Shown here: in pieces, positions 30,114-44,352 of the stretch
Layout of the letters: every line of letters starts with the position of its first letter
Numbering within the stretch: the first letter of the stretch is position 1
Source of the DNA: Haliclona indistincta
Taxonomy: Eukaryota; Porifera; Demospongiae; Haplosclerida; Chalinidae
Direction of reading: 5' to 3'
Assembly (NCBI GenBank): GCA_964017065.1
Contig: OZ024785.1
Location: forward strand, 9,565,086-9,629,085
DNA length: 64,000 bases
Translations under genes and position numbers: made by a program
The notes under the pieces: generated by a model
Database searches by the model: none
Seen by the model: only the letters and a program-made list of their open reading frames with translations
What the model was told of the DNA's origin: nothing

Positions 30114-33100
30114 ATGGACACGCTCGCGGCAGATCTACTGGGATTGAGAGAGAACCGCGCTCTGGTGGAAGGTAACAGCACTGCGTACAAGGGTATATAC
30201 AACTGGTAGATGCATTGTTTTTTACAGCTGACGCCATTATACAATCATGGATAGCGGATCTTAGAACCACCAGCCCACCTTCGAGTGGATACCATGTTGG
30301 AGGAGGGGTCCACAGCGAATGCCCGGATTTCCCTCCTTCCTGGTCACAAACAGAGTACCCATCACGAGCTAGCAACAGAGGGCTGCTGGTGGCAGACAAC
30401 GACACACTAGCTAGGGGAGGAGATTATGTAGCTACTATGGACTGGGAGGATGGAGGTGTGAGGGAGAATGTGCAAAAAGTGATGGTTGGACTACTTGACG
30501 CTCCTGTGAGACTGAGCGAGCAGCGGAGAGTGATCACTGAGAAAGAGCGCGACCCTAGCATTACCATGGAAATGAGACACAAAGAGGTTAGAATGCAAAA
30601 TGTGCACCTGTAGTTAATTACATCTTAATTTGATTTAATTGTCTGGAACACTTAATAATTATCTAGAAACCAAATCCACTTCAATGGAATGATAAATTGA
30701 ATTCTCCAACTGCTCTGTTATTATAAGTGCATGTGTTATTGATTTTACCGACAAAGTGCCCAATTACACGGTGGTGTGTACCGACCTTCACATGGGTTTT
30801 GTGTTTTAGAACTACAGGGCAGGTTTGTCGTTGTTTACTAGGATTTTGGAAGCTCTGTTTGATTTTATCGGTCTCTGAGCTAGCAGCATAATCAATTGTT
30901 TCTTTGTTTAGGTAAAGAAGAGAAGAAAGATAAGAGAAGAGGAAAGAAGACTTGCATTTGAGGCAGAGCAGTCGGCGCGAGAAGCCAGGGCACGAGCTGA
31001 GCTACTGGTGAAGAGAGAGGAGAAAGAGAGAAGACTGAGGGAGCTGAGAGAGGAGGCAACTATACGACAGCACATGAGCTCCATCAAGAGACACATTAAT
31101 GAACAGCAAGAGAGAAAGAGGTAAAGCTACTTGATTGCATGGAAAACAATGGTTATGACACAAAGGCTGCTGGTACATGTTTTCTTTAGTTTTTTATGCT
31201 GCCCGTGCACAGATAACTGTCCTTTTCTTTTTAGACTCTTAATAAAACAACAAGAAAGAGATGAAAGGGTCAAATTAGCGGAAAAGGTCAAATGTGCAGA
31301 AAAAGTCAAGTGTGTGAAAAAGGTCAAGTGTGTAGAAACAGTTGTTGATATCAAGGAAACAAGAGTGCGAGCTACTAGAGCATGTTTGGTACAGCAGTTA
31401 CTGGAAGCTGAAGAGATGGAGGCTAAACACAGGCTGAGAGTGAGCTGTGGTCATAGCTTGAATCGATGCTTTATCTGTATTGTGTAGTTGCTACAGCAGT
31501 GTTTTGCAATGTGGTGGCGTGTGATTGAGGAGAGAAGAGCAAAAGAGCGGAGAGCTGAAGTTGTAGCTAGCTGGAGACTGTTGCTGCGATGCTGGCGGGC
31601 ATGGAGAAAGCATGTGTGGTTAGAGAAGAGTAAGAGAGCAGAGAAGCTAGCAGCGTTGCAACTACGACTAGAACAACAGTGAGCAACAATGAGGCTAGTT
31701 CAAGTCTAATCACTGCTTTTGTTCACAGAAAAATGGCTACTGCTACACTTCATTTTCGGACAAGACTGCTACGTCGCTGTTTGCATGCCTGGACAAGAGA
31801 CGTGCACAGTCAGCAGCTCCATGGAGGGAAAGAGGAGAAAGAGCGAAAGAGAAAGTACCAGCAAAAACTGGCTTGTTTTCTCAGTGTAGTTGAGAAGAGA
31901 GAGACACAAGAGGAGGACATGGAGAATAACAAGAAGGGTGTAGTGGAAATTGTTGAGAAGAGTGAAGCCAGTTCGAAACCACAAATTAAACGTGATTCGA
32001 GTGTAGCTATGCAGAGTAACATATGGTCTGCTGCTCGCAAACATGTGGTATGTGTGCATGAGTACAAATTGCTTATCTAACCACCTCATAATCATCAATT
32101 ACAGGATAATCTGTTGGCTCATAATTCGCCCATGACTGCACCCTATGTAAAACCCAGCGTAGTAATAGTTCCATCTGTCAGCAATGTCACCAGTACACCA
32201 CTAAACAACACAACATCTTTGCCCATGGTTGGTAGTTATAGTAATGCGGCTACTATCATCAGCAAGCCGCCTGCAAAGCCGGTGACCAAAACAGCTGCTT
32301 TTAAAGGTATATGCACGATAGTGGAATACTAAATTACCCGCATGTCAGGTATGTCTGAGAGAACTACATTGCTTGCTGAGAGAAAGCTAGCTAGAGAAGA
32401 GAGAAGGAAGAAGTTGGAAGAGCAAGAACGAGTGAGTTGGTGGTGTCAGTGATAATGACTGGGATCTCTCTGCAGGCAAGGAAAGCAGAAGAACAAGAGC
32501 AACAACTAATGAGAGAGAAAGAGCTGAAAGAGGCAATGATCGCAAAGAAGAGAGGAGAGAAAAGATTAGCAAGAGAGGTAACTTCATTTCTAGCTTCGTA
32601 TGAACTGATACATGTACTACTTCTATTTTGTCTCTTTCCTCCAGAGAGAAGCTGAACGTCAACAAAGAGCCATCAAGATGGCAGTGAACTTAAGGATGGC
32701 TGATGAACATCGGCAGAAGAGACTGCTCATGGTAGCAGGTTTCCGTCCATGGGTGCACTTTGTGAGGTTAATGAGGAGTGAGCTGACAAAGGCACAGCAT
32801 CGGTACGAGGTTAATCTTCTTCGTGGAGTTTTTGTACCCTGGAGAAAAGTGGTGAGGGAGAGAGAGGAAGAGAGAACGAAGAAGGCTGAGGAGTATTGCA
32901 GGGGAAGAAGATTGAGACTTGTTATGAATGGATGGAGCCAGGTATGTAACACATGGTATTTACAGCAATTCCAGTTTCTTTGCAGTATATGCAACAACGG
33001 AAACAGTTGCAGAGGCTGGCTGACAAAATGAGACCATTGATATTGACAAGGTGCGTGTTCACTAGTTGGTATCGAGTGGTGCGTGAGACACGAATTGAGA

Positions 33101-33335
33101 CATGGGAAAAAGAGCACCAAGCTCGCCGATGTTATGAAAGGTTAGAAAAGGAGTGAATGTACAAGAGATTAGTCTTGTTTCTAGATTGCTAAAGAAACGT
33201 GCATTAAAGAAATGGCGTGAATACATACCCCTGTCACGCGAAGAACGACTGAGGGAACAAAGAAGAGCAAAACTGAGAAGGAAGGTAGCTCAATGGTTAC
33301 CTGACTATAAACCCACCAATGACACTTCACAATGA
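30114..33335 (+). CDS. CCDC191: Coiled-coil protein with Trp-containing helical repeats, CCDC191-like
   Basis: Exons 30114-30171, 30228-30586, 30912-31120, 31235-31439, 31488-31678, 31729-32047, 32105-32306, 32349-32431, 32476-32577, 32645-32941, 32986-33140, 33185-33335; 776 residues. After a short N-terminal segment (ADAIIQSWIADLRTT) there are three long Arg/Lys/Glu-rich coiled coils (around KKRRKIREEERRLAFEAE; ERKLAREERRKKLEEQERA; REAERQQRAIKMAVNL). Between them lie repeated helices with a Trp core: CFAMWWRVIEER, CWRAWRKHVW, CLHAWTRDV, VFVPWRKVV, VMNGWSQ, CVFTSWYRVV, ALKKWREY. Similar L-x-x-W-x-x-W/F repeats occur in SFI1 and CCDC191 family centrosomal/ciliary proteins. Overall order best fits CCDC191, but that name is inference. 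It follows dysbindin after 132 bp and ends tail-to-tail with prefoldin 2. Confidence 0.72.
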
Positions 33336-33421
33336 AACAGTGTTTGATATAATAATTATTTATGAGTTGACATACAACACACGAACACAACACGGAACAG
33401 TAATGTATAAAAGATGCTACA

Positions 33422-34040
33422 TTAGGACACGAGTACCCCTGGGGTACCACCATCAGGCCGTTCTACAACAGAGTCTTGCGATTGTTGTTTAGTGTCCGCA
33501 GGTTCTCCTTGGATGCGTATGTTGTGTTTCTCTCTGTAAGCATTGATCGCTTTGCCCTTCGTCTCTAGCTGGGTTGTGAGCTTCTCAATCGCTGCATCCA
33601 TCTATGAAAGAAGACGTACATAACTCAGTAGAATCATAAAATGTAGAATAGGTGAAGTATATACTGAATTCTCAGGCTATACAGCACATAGATGCCCACC
33701 ATTGTATAGTTGTTCTGCATGATGGGGAGCACCTCCTTCACTGTTCGTTCCATGAGGACTCCGCCCACCATTCGGAAACAACGTCGCTCGGCAGGTATGT
33801 CTTTCAAAGTGGCGATCACTAATCTACAATAATAACGCGCCATTGGAGCAATAAATATGTAACACATAGATGGAATCGAGCTCACTTATGCTCGCCTCTG
33901 TCCGTCTCCAGCTCAGCTATCTTACTCACAATCGCTCTCTGCTCGTTTCTCATCTGCTGGAACTTCGCCACGATCTGCTCGGCACTAGGTACCTCTTTGT
34001 CCTTCTGTTTACCACCTCCCTTTCCTTTAGACATCGCCAT
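33422..34040 (-). CDS. PFDN2: Prefoldin subunit 2
   Basis: Exons, minus: 33886-34040, 33700-33823, 33422-33601; 152 residues, human 154. Beta-type prefoldin subunit with a beta-hairpin between two coiled-coil helices; part of the hexameric cochaperone that delivers unfolded actin and tubulin to CCT. Visible: PSAEQIVAKFQQMRNEQRA, TLKDIPAERRCFRMVGGVLMERTVKEVLP, LTTQLETKGKAINAYREKHNIRIQGE, and a C-terminus ending GTPGVLVS as in vertebrates. A second in-frame ATG two codons downstream is an equally good start. Only 134 bp separate its ATG from that of the next, divergent gene. Confidence 0.95.
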
Positions 34041-34174
34041 GTTTTCCGATTTTGATTCCACGTGCATGCACGAGCATGCGTCAATATGATGCAACTACGG
34101 CATGCCGGTTGACCAATGACCTGAAGGCGGGACTATTCGAAAGAAGGCGCGGAATGGTGTGAGGTGTGTTTACA

Positions 34175-37100
34175 ATGGCTGCTGTGCTCTCCAATGAGTG
34201 AGTTATGTCACGTGGTGGTTTGTTAGTAAGTACACACGTCCTTTTTCCTCAGTGGCTCAAGTCACAAGTCTCGGCATCACTCTAAAATACCCATACACTC
34301 AACCAGGAGGAAGACAAGATCAACTGCTGTAGGCAGGAGTCCCAAAAACATTCCTTCCATTATAATCTCCTCTACTGTTCCCATCACACCAGTTTCCTCC
34401 GCCATTACTATCTCTTCTTCATCTCCTGACTACAATGAATCATGGCCCAGTAGTGAACAAGCCACACCCCCTGCAACAGGGTAATTACACTCTCACTTAG
34501 TATGTCACACAATAGTTTGCTTCTAGCAGACGTTCGTTATTTCATGATGAGAAACAATCTTGTTTGAAAGAAGACATTGATACAACACTCTCATTGTCTA
34601 CCTCTTCTCTTCAATCTTCACCTCCAACACAGACATTGGTGAGCTGATAAGTGTTCTATAGCTTTAGTCTTTATGAGTTAGTGTATATATCTGCCAGGGC
34701 AGCTTGGGTAGTAGATTAGTTATAGTGGTAAACTGCTTGAGGTTAATTCAGGTTTCCATGAGGTCACTTTTCTAGCCTCTATTTTGATTAGTGAACAATG
34801 CAGAGTGTGTTGGGTAAAGTGTGTGTTATGTATGGTGGTCAGTGGCTCACCATAATAGCACTCTAGTGCCCGACCTCGGACTGCTCCTAGGCAGGCCCTT
34901 AGGGAATCTTAGGTAAGCTGGATCACCATAAATACCAACCTTGAGATCACTATACTGTAGCTATGGTAACTATGCAAACAGCTGCACTGGAATGTATTGT
35001 GTTACTCAGCAATTACTTTTGGCATGTTGCACAATAGCATGACTTATGCTAACACTCTTGACAATTAGGCTTAGTAAACCGGCAGTAAGCATTGTCACAA
35101 CATTGACTGAATTCTTCATTCTTGGGAGTGTTTATTAATGAAACAATGATATTAGTATTCGAGCCTGGTATCTGAATGCTAACAGAGTCATGCAGTTTTC
35201 CACCTTCCCAAGCTGTGCAATGTTTAGGAAAACAGTTGACAATAGAGTATTTGTTGACAATGGCAGTCTTTTTGTCCCATCTACTCCAATACACAGAGTA
35301 CTATGACTGCACGCTGTAGTAGGAATTTCCCATTATAGATGACTGCATGTGGGCATGTGTGAGTGCATGCCACACCATTTGTAATACAATTAATAGACTC
35401 TTGGATCTGTTATCAGTAGAATGCACACGTGTGCTAGCGTGAGAAGAGGCGGCTGATAGTCACTGTATTTTGACCACACACTGGAAATGGCTGTTTTGTT
35501 CTGATGAAGGGGGAGTGGGAACATGTGCTTTTCACTGGGTGGTCTGGGTTTGGTGGTTAGGAGGGTGTCAGTGGTGGCGTTGTCAATGGTTACCTATTGT
35601 GAGTACATTATCATTGCTTTGTAGTGTGTCAAATGAGGTGTGCTGCAGGCGTGTGTGTATGTGGATATTCTAATTATGTTGGTCTCAGTTGTGTCTGAAG
35701 ATGAATCGCAGACGCATACACACACTGAACTGCACCCTCACAGGTGTTGAAAAATGCCGCAAAGTCCTTTGAGCACCTGTTACTGATTTTTATCACTGCC
35801 CCCAGAGTCACATGGAGCAGAAGTATGATCAGACCCTTACTGAGAGAACACAACAGCTAATTGATAACAGGTGTGTTGATAGTGTAGCGGATTTTTTACA
35901 CACCTGCCTGCTCGGCATGTGTAAGTGCTCTCTTTACTTACTAACGAGTGGTCATGAATACACTTGAGTGGGTGGAGTGCTGTGATAGGCACTCTAACCA
36001 GCTGCTAATAGCTTTGATGAGGACACATAAAAGACCAGAAGCCTTTGGCTTGCACCAACAATTTCACACACCTCACTAGGTCTGGTGCAGTCCTACAGCA
36101 CCTGCATGGTGTACTCTGATAACAGGCTGTTTTGTCAGCAGCAGGCTATGGGTGGTATATACTGTCACCTGGTCATTTTCTTCTTAATCCTTTTTTCTAG
36201 TTTTGACACCTGTTTTATGAGCTCAACCGCAATTAAAGCATCCCTTGGCTGATATCACTGATATTAATATTGCGGCTTACCACATTTTATTTGCTTTTCA
36301 CTTTTAGTACTGCCCTGATTCAATGTCCTGGTCCCAATATCTCTCTTCATCATAAAGAGCCAAGTGCCTCTCCACTGCCTCCGTGTGTGGAAGAAGGCGA
36401 TATTCTACAGCAGTGGCGACTTCGAAGACGACTAGAAGAAGCTAGACGTCAAGCTACAGCATCTAGTGTCAGCCATCTTGATACAAGAGTACGAGTAGTA
36501 CCACATTGCTCAGTTCCAGAAAAAGACATCGCAACACTCTATGAATCTCGTCCATCATGTATCGTTCAGCAAGAGACCTGTATCTCTCGAGCACACAACT
36601 CTCATCCTTCTCAAAATTACCATCACGAGTCATCTCATGATCACCATCACAAGTCACACAATCCTCATGATCACCATCACAAGTCACACCAGCCTCACGA
36701 TCACCATCACAAGTCACACCACCCTCACGATCACCATCACAAGTCACACCACCCTCGTGATCACCATCACAAGTATCGTGATTACCATCACAAGTCACAC
36801 AACTCTCACAATTCACATGCAGTTCAAAATCACAATGCTTCGTCTCCCTGCAATGTTGATCTGTGCAGACATATTTCAGAACAAAGGAACAAGAAAAGGA
36901 GGAGTACCAACAAGAAAGAAAGATTAAGAGAAAGTAGCGAGCTACAAAAACAACCAATTGAACAGAAAGAAATGCCAGTGAAAGAAAAGAGAAGACAATT
37001 TAAGGGTAGTTCTTGGAAAGAGGAGTGTGTTCGCTACCCCCTCTCTCTTTCTTTTAGTGATGATGATACGAGCTGGGATACCGACACACTGATCACAGAC

Positions 37101-37863
37101 AATACCTCTCCTCCTCCTCATTCTTCCTCCCCACCTGAAGATGTCTCACTCACGCAGCTGCTAGCTGAGGTATGATGTAGTGATAATTGTCACCAGTGTG
37201 GGATGTGCCTTCATGTGTGGCTAGCTAGTATTAACAGCCCAGGAATGAGGTGTGGTTGTCTCTTCAGTTACTGAAATACGCATTACAAATGCTAAAATAA
37301 CGCAGTTTAATCCTCTCACAGACGGTTCAGCACCACTTGTATGGGACGCCCCCGCCTGCTGAATCACTTGGTAAGGGTCATCTTTCTACTCACCGCTCTT
37401 ACTCACTAACATGGTGGATACAAACATGTTTAGTATACAACAATAATTATCATTAACGCCAGTTACTTTGTTAGATATTCTTTGTGTGCCAACAGTGCTC
37501 AATTAGCACTCCATAATATTCACCCACCCATCCCTTGTGCTGTCTTCATTGCCTGTCCTGATGTGTTTGTGTAGGTGTCCCTAGTCACATCTACCCAACC
37601 GCCACACCCTGCCCTCAAGTGGATAATCATCTGAAAGACGATCTGTTGGCTGACCTGTTTAAGAGAACTTTGTCACTGACCAAAAAAATCAGGTTTCCTC
37701 CAACATACACACTCCCACTCACTCTTACCAATACTCATCAAATGCTGCTGCCTGACAATTGGTATTCATTACTATAAATTAGCCCATTTATTTCAATATT
37801 CATTGCATCACTTCTCATTACAGTGAAGTGGATCAACTTTTGGCTGTCATGGATACAGCATAA
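34175..37863 (+). CDS. Unrecognised protein with a His-rich repeat and QWRLRRRLEEA motif
   Basis: Proposed exons 34175-34197, 34253-34480, 34530-34638, 35806-35870, 36308-37169, 37322-37370, 37575-37692, 37824-37863; 497 residues in one frame. Ser/Pro/Thr-rich N-terminus (ITISSSSPDYNESWPSS), then a helical segment EEGDILQQWRLRRRLEEARRQA. A His-rich tandem repeat of 10-11 residues follows, core SHxPHDHHHK, five to six copies at 36630-36800. Then a basic stretch, an acidic DDDTSWDTDTLITD, and a C-terminal helix DDLLADLFKRTLSLTKKIR. The overall plan vaguely resembles proline/serine-rich proteins such as PROSER3, but I would not assign it. Exon 3 has a tandem acceptor (TAGCAG) allowing one codon more or less. 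Exons could be missing inside intron 3. AATAAA lies at 37946. Confidence 0.65.
34639..35805. other. Intron 3 of the His-rich gene
   Basis: 1,167 bp. A stretch near 35690-35750 reads as an open exon-like segment (EDESQTHTHTELHPH) with plausible splice ends but the wrong phase for its neighbours. Nothing else identified. Confidence 0.4.
36610..36812 (+). repeat. In-frame His-rich coding minisatellite
   Basis: The unit CAYGATCACCATCACAAGTC with a CACACxxCCCT linker recurs about every 33 bp, about six times with decay at both ends. It encodes PHDHHHKSH. It lies inside the fifth exon of the His-rich gene. Confidence 0.9.
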
Positions 37864-38574
37864 CTACCAACAATCACTCAGAGCTGCTACACACCTGCTG
37901 CTTTGATCTTCCGAACATTATGACATAATCTATCTTATCATTGGCAATAAACCTGTGTTTATAATAGTGCTGACATCCTATTGTACAGTGTGCATTATTA
38001 CCTTCATCTTCAAAGATAGCATCTGTGTGACTATCTGACCACTTCCACATTGTAATCTAGCACATCAGTGATTCACAAGTTGTGATATTATTTTGTTTCC
38101 TCCCTAGCTGGCATGTGGGGACCAAGTGATCTCTTTTTGTCAGTGCTGTGTGTGGTGGTGGATGTGCTTGAGCTCATATAATAGTATTTATAGCGATAAT
38201 ACGTGTTCTTAGTGTTTGGTTAGTTACTGCTCCCAAAGGTACCGACTCCATTCATGAGCTCAACTGCTATTCAAAGATGATAAACGGTTAAACTAACATC
38301 CAAATAACGTCATAATGAGCATCAAGCGTATTCATAGCTCATCGAGCAGTTGTTGTAAGGCACATTCTCAGCATACTCGCCGTCCCTGAACCGGTGGCTG
38401 GTAAGTGTCGCAAATGTACTTGTCTGCTTTTGTTGTGGCATTCTTAATTGGAGCCAATTACGTGTTATTTATAATTGCTATTCACAGAAGGCAAACGATC
38501 ATACAGCTGTCCAGCGAGTGACTCAAAAGCTCTGTATATCAGTCTGTGCATCAATTAAAGGCTCGTATTTCGCC
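37864..38574. other. Intergenic, His-rich gene to homeobox gene
   Basis: Holds the AATAAA poly(A) signal of the left gene (37946-37951) and the presumed upstream region of the homeobox gene. No coding, RNA or repeat feature recognised. Confidence 0.4.
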
Positions 38575-39545
<971 letters not shown>

Positions 39546-40094
39546 AATATCCCATGTCTGCGTGTTTGTATGTCGTCTGTGCTAGAACACAATGTAACAA
39601 TAATTCATTTGCTCAAAGCAGCAGTTGAGCTGGTCTCATTATTTTAGTGCATTTTTTCAGACACACACTCATCCTTATTTTTGTAACCCATAATCCTCTT
39701 GTAAAAACACTATCTACTTAACTTGCTGAGCAACAACAGACCTTCCTAAGACAATCATTTGATTAAATCTGGCAAGAGTACTTTAGAGACAAAGGCGGGG
39801 CATTCACACACTGTAGCAACAGCACGACCAGCAGCAAAGAGGCACACTTGCACTCTCAACTACCGCAATTCCCACTTCCCCTCAGGAAAATACAAAGACA
39901 ACTAATTTACTTAATTAGCGGCTAGAGCATTAGTTGTCAATATTTACAACACATTAGTGACAAGTACAATGAGTCTGAAACATACAGCAGTCAGACACAG
40001 TGGGAGGAGCCAATATGTGAGTAATTACAACCACTAAACCATGTTGATGTCGAGAACGGCAATTACGCTAAAACAGGCAACACCATCCGACCAC
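39546..40094. other. Intergenic, homeobox gene to ARCN1 3' end
   Basis: Presumed 3' UTRs of two convergent genes. No further feature seen. Confidence 0.4.
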
Positions 40095-43000
40095 TTATAC
40101 GATTTCAAATTTATCAGTCGCAAAAATGATTTCACTTGAATACTTGACCCCTTGACCATCTTCCACTTGTGTCATTCCAGTTACCTATGGTGAGAGAGGA
40201 AAACAAGCCAACAATAAAACTATCCCTTGCATGACAGCAGTCGCTAAAGAGGGGCTAAATGATGTGATTGACGCAACTCATGTGAACTATGCAAAAAATG
40301 GAAAACTGGTATGTCGTGTTTCACAATTCTATGAGGTGGTATGCTGTATTTCATTCCATTGCAGTCCTACGAGTTGGTTGTCTGTCGTACATAACTGTCT
40401 CTGACACCTTAGCATGCCCTACAACCATTAGCAGCCAATAATGTTGCCATAACGACACCTATTGCAATCATAACCAATGACCATCACTGCCACCACATTG
40501 CCTTCATCTTCACAGGAGAGTATCGTCATAATATCAAAAATAGATAATTCAAGCCCTGAAATCCATCCTGTGGTTGGAATCAAGACAAGACAGTCGATAG
40601 TTACTAGGCCGACGTCAAGGCTGTTGTTTTATAATCTTGCCGGCTGTGCACACTAGGGTCACGATATTGCAGGGTTTGCTATGCTAAGCCACAGTAAGGG
40701 CACTTCAAAACCTGTCACTATCACAATGATTGTCTCCATAGTTACAGGTGCTGTCATACATCAAAACAGTGCCAAGCAGTATCTACCTGCCAGGTTCACC
40801 CCATTAACTTCATTAACATGATCAATCACATTAACTGTAATGATATAAACATGGCTGCTGGCTTCACTGCAGGACAGCATCATGCATGGCTGCTGGCTTC
40901 ACTGCAGGACAGCATCATGCATGGCTGCTGGCTTCACTGCAGGACAGCATCATGCAAGTGTCACGTTACAGTCAGCACTGTTAGGGGACATTTGAACCAT
41001 ACTCAAGAGAACAAAGCAATACCCTATGGCACATATAATTGGAGGGAAAGTCTATCACTAAGCAGCTGTGTAAATAATACCACCAGCATAGTTAAAACAA
41101 GGATTTCTATCCAATATCACAAATTACTCCATCCTTTCTGCTGCTACACAATCTTTCCCACACACACCAGTGAAGCCTTGTCAGCACAAAAAGCACACAA
41201 GCTACACACAGGACTATAAAATACAAAACTTACCCCGATATGGCAGTAGGATCGCTGTGAAGTGAACGTCACAGTGACAGGGAAAAAATTGCTAGGTAGC
41301 CCTCCAATTGAAAACTCTAGACTGCCAGTCTTGCTGGAGGCATCGATGACTGGATGCTTCCATTGAAGAACGTGCTTGCGAGAATCATGATGGTATTCCC
41401 CATCAATCTCCTTCACTACAGGAGCACCCATTCCAGACCTGAGGACAAAAAAGAAGACATAATCACTGAGTGAGTAGCCGCTAGTACCAGACACAATTAC
41501 TAACAATTGTAGCAGTAGCAGATATCGTGTAGTCATGCACGAGAAGTCTTGACTGATTAACCGAATTAGCATGCCATATTAACCAGTTCATTAGTGAAGT
41601 GGGTACACACCCAGTGAAGGAACCAGACTCTAGCTATGCACCCCAATAACGAAATGCAAAAACGCAAAAAATAACGGAGGAGGAGAGGAGTAATTGATCA
41701 ATCAAAACTAGCGTCACACCCGTCACTAAGCGAGGAGTCTGGAGGAGAGATGATCGTCATTATCCAAATATGATAATACTCTATCAGGTGTAGTTGCATA
41801 CCACACTACCAGAGACAGTACATTAGATACCTGACTGAAGGTGGTCACTAAACATATAATTGTTCATTAAACCAACTGACTACTGATAATTGGTTAGTGT
41901 ATGTACACAGTCACAGAATGAGCTGGCACACCCTGCACTGCTATAACATGCTTGAGATTCCAGATGACCAGACAACAAACAGTGGAAAGAGGGAAGATAC
42001 AAGAGGGCGGAAAAGGGGTAGGAGGAGAGAGAGGCGAGTCCATGAGGTCGCAGAGAAAACGGATTATCATAATGAGGCTTGTAGAACAAACCAAGGACAC
42101 AAGGAGCCCAAACAAGTGCATGTGAACTGACTGGCAAGTGCAGTTGTGTGGTGGGCAGCCGATAATGGTTGGTGGAGGATAACAAGATTAATTTAAATCA
42201 CACTGACCAAAACAGGAACAGGAAGAAGAAGAAGTCAACATCGACTTGTCCAGCGCTTAATAGCATGTCTGCCAGAGTGGAAAACCCCTGCCAGGCACGC
42301 CCTGCAGCTTAATCCAACTACATTACACATTATTGTGTTGTTACACTATAATATCTTTTCCCAGTCACCATCACTCCAGCCACTACTAAAATTCTGTTGT
42401 TGTGTGTACACACACAACAAGTTACTCTAAGCCAGCAACAACTACTACCATTCTCAGACCAGAGTTCAAGTGCAATGAAGACGAATCAGTCTGTACAGGA
42501 CAGTGGAGTGATACAGGATAGCAGTACTGCAGTAGAGATGAGCGTAGTGACAAAGATAGAAAGTGGGTAAGCTGTTAGGCCCATTGAGCAGCAAGCAGCT
42601 GTTGAACAAGCTCACCCATTGCAGCCCACACTGAACAGATTGTAGGCGGGCATTGAGAGAGCAATGCAGCCCATTACCACAAGCATGGGTAGACAGCTCA
42701 GTGAATAGCCCGGGAATAAGTAGTGGTAACAGGACATGCTGGCAAAGACAACTGTCAAACACGCAACGAACAAGGATGAAGTGGTTCATAGTTATATGGA
42801 GATGATGTCCTCTCATTTGATTTTAACACACCTTGTTAGACATGTATTAATCTTATATAATGACATTTAAGTCAGTCACGCATTACACGAGGGAAATAAA
42901 CACTGTTGCTATAACAACTGTTCAACACACTTACGGTAGTGGAATAGAGATGACAACATCGCTCAGTTCAAGATACTCCTGCAGCAACTCGTACTCAACA

Positions 43001-44290
43001 TTGACATCACAGGTGCCAGCGTTTTCTGAAGGCCAACAGTTGACTAGACGAAAATAGAGAGAAAACACTAGTAAACAGTCTGAGCTGTGGAAAGAAATTT
43101 TTGGTGCTGGTAGCAAATACTAGGTTTCTGGTTTGGCATTAGGGAGCAAAGTGGGAAAGCCGACTGGTACGACCATTACGTAACACCAGCCAATGTTTCC
43201 ATAAGATATTTATCAGTAGTATACATAGTGTGGGTGATTGATAAGTATGTGTCTGTCACTCAGTAATTAGTGGTAATAAGGCTTGTTGTGTAACTCGAGT
43301 AAAATAACTTGTCCAGTCCGCAGCAGACTATTCACTGGGCTCTGAATTTCTATAGCTTTAGTGGTGCATGGGTCTATAGCTAGCTCACTGAATAGCGGCA
43401 GTAGGGAATCATCTGTTGTCTGCAGTCGCCATTTCAGCACACCAATGTCTTGACCGAGAGGAAATCCACGTCCTTCTCCTTTCAAACCGAGCACTGATCG
43501 CTCGTTGAAGAGCCTCTTGTCGATATTGGGATGTGTCTAAAAGGTCAGACAGACAGATGGACAGGCACAGCTGCATTTGTTTACATATTTACATTGCATT
43601 AATTCAACCAGTGGATGCCAACAACCAATTAAAGATTACTATCACAATGGACTGTAATTCAATCAATGCTAATCAACTTGGAGTTTGGGAAAACTGACAA
43701 TTATAAAACAACCAAATTACAAACATTTCAGACATGATAGTCATACAGTGGGTGCAGCTGTAGAATACTAATTAGGCCGCACCTGATCGCCTACACTACA
43801 AAGTGACCTATACATACGTTGTCACGGAAACAAAAAGCTGAAAGACTAGATGGCTGGGTCATGAGATGATTGATATTCAATTAACTCATTTGTATCTAAC
43901 ATGATTAGAATGTACACAAGGAATACATGTAATTACTGTGGTTAAATGAATTAAGCATAATGACCTGACTGAGACTGTTGTGACAACCTTGAAATGTGTA
44001 AACACACAAAGCAACCATACTCATGCATGTCTGTTGCCCTCTTCCTGTCTAAGATTCCCTCTTCCTCCCTCTCCCCCTCTATCTCTCTACCTGAAACTGT
44101 ACTCCTCTCTCTTCATGGTTGTCAATCGCAATGTGAAGACGAGTGGAGTCAGGGTCAGCCACTTTCAGAGTCGCCATGCCAAATACTTCCATTGTCTGAA
44201 GACCACCATCTCTGCCAGCCACTACAGTAATGTGTTCAGCTAGCTTGATGTGGGCACTGTAGCAGGTAAAGATAGAGTGACTCAAGCATG

Positions 44291-44352
<62 letters not shown>

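Noticed and set aside
38518..38574. N-terminal extension of the homeobox protein upstream of 38575
   Set aside because: The frame is open but has no ATG before 38575.
40818..41219. 133-codon plus-strand frame over the 35-bp repeat
   Set aside because: Sits in the last ARCN1 intron, repeat-driven, no domain or codon signal.
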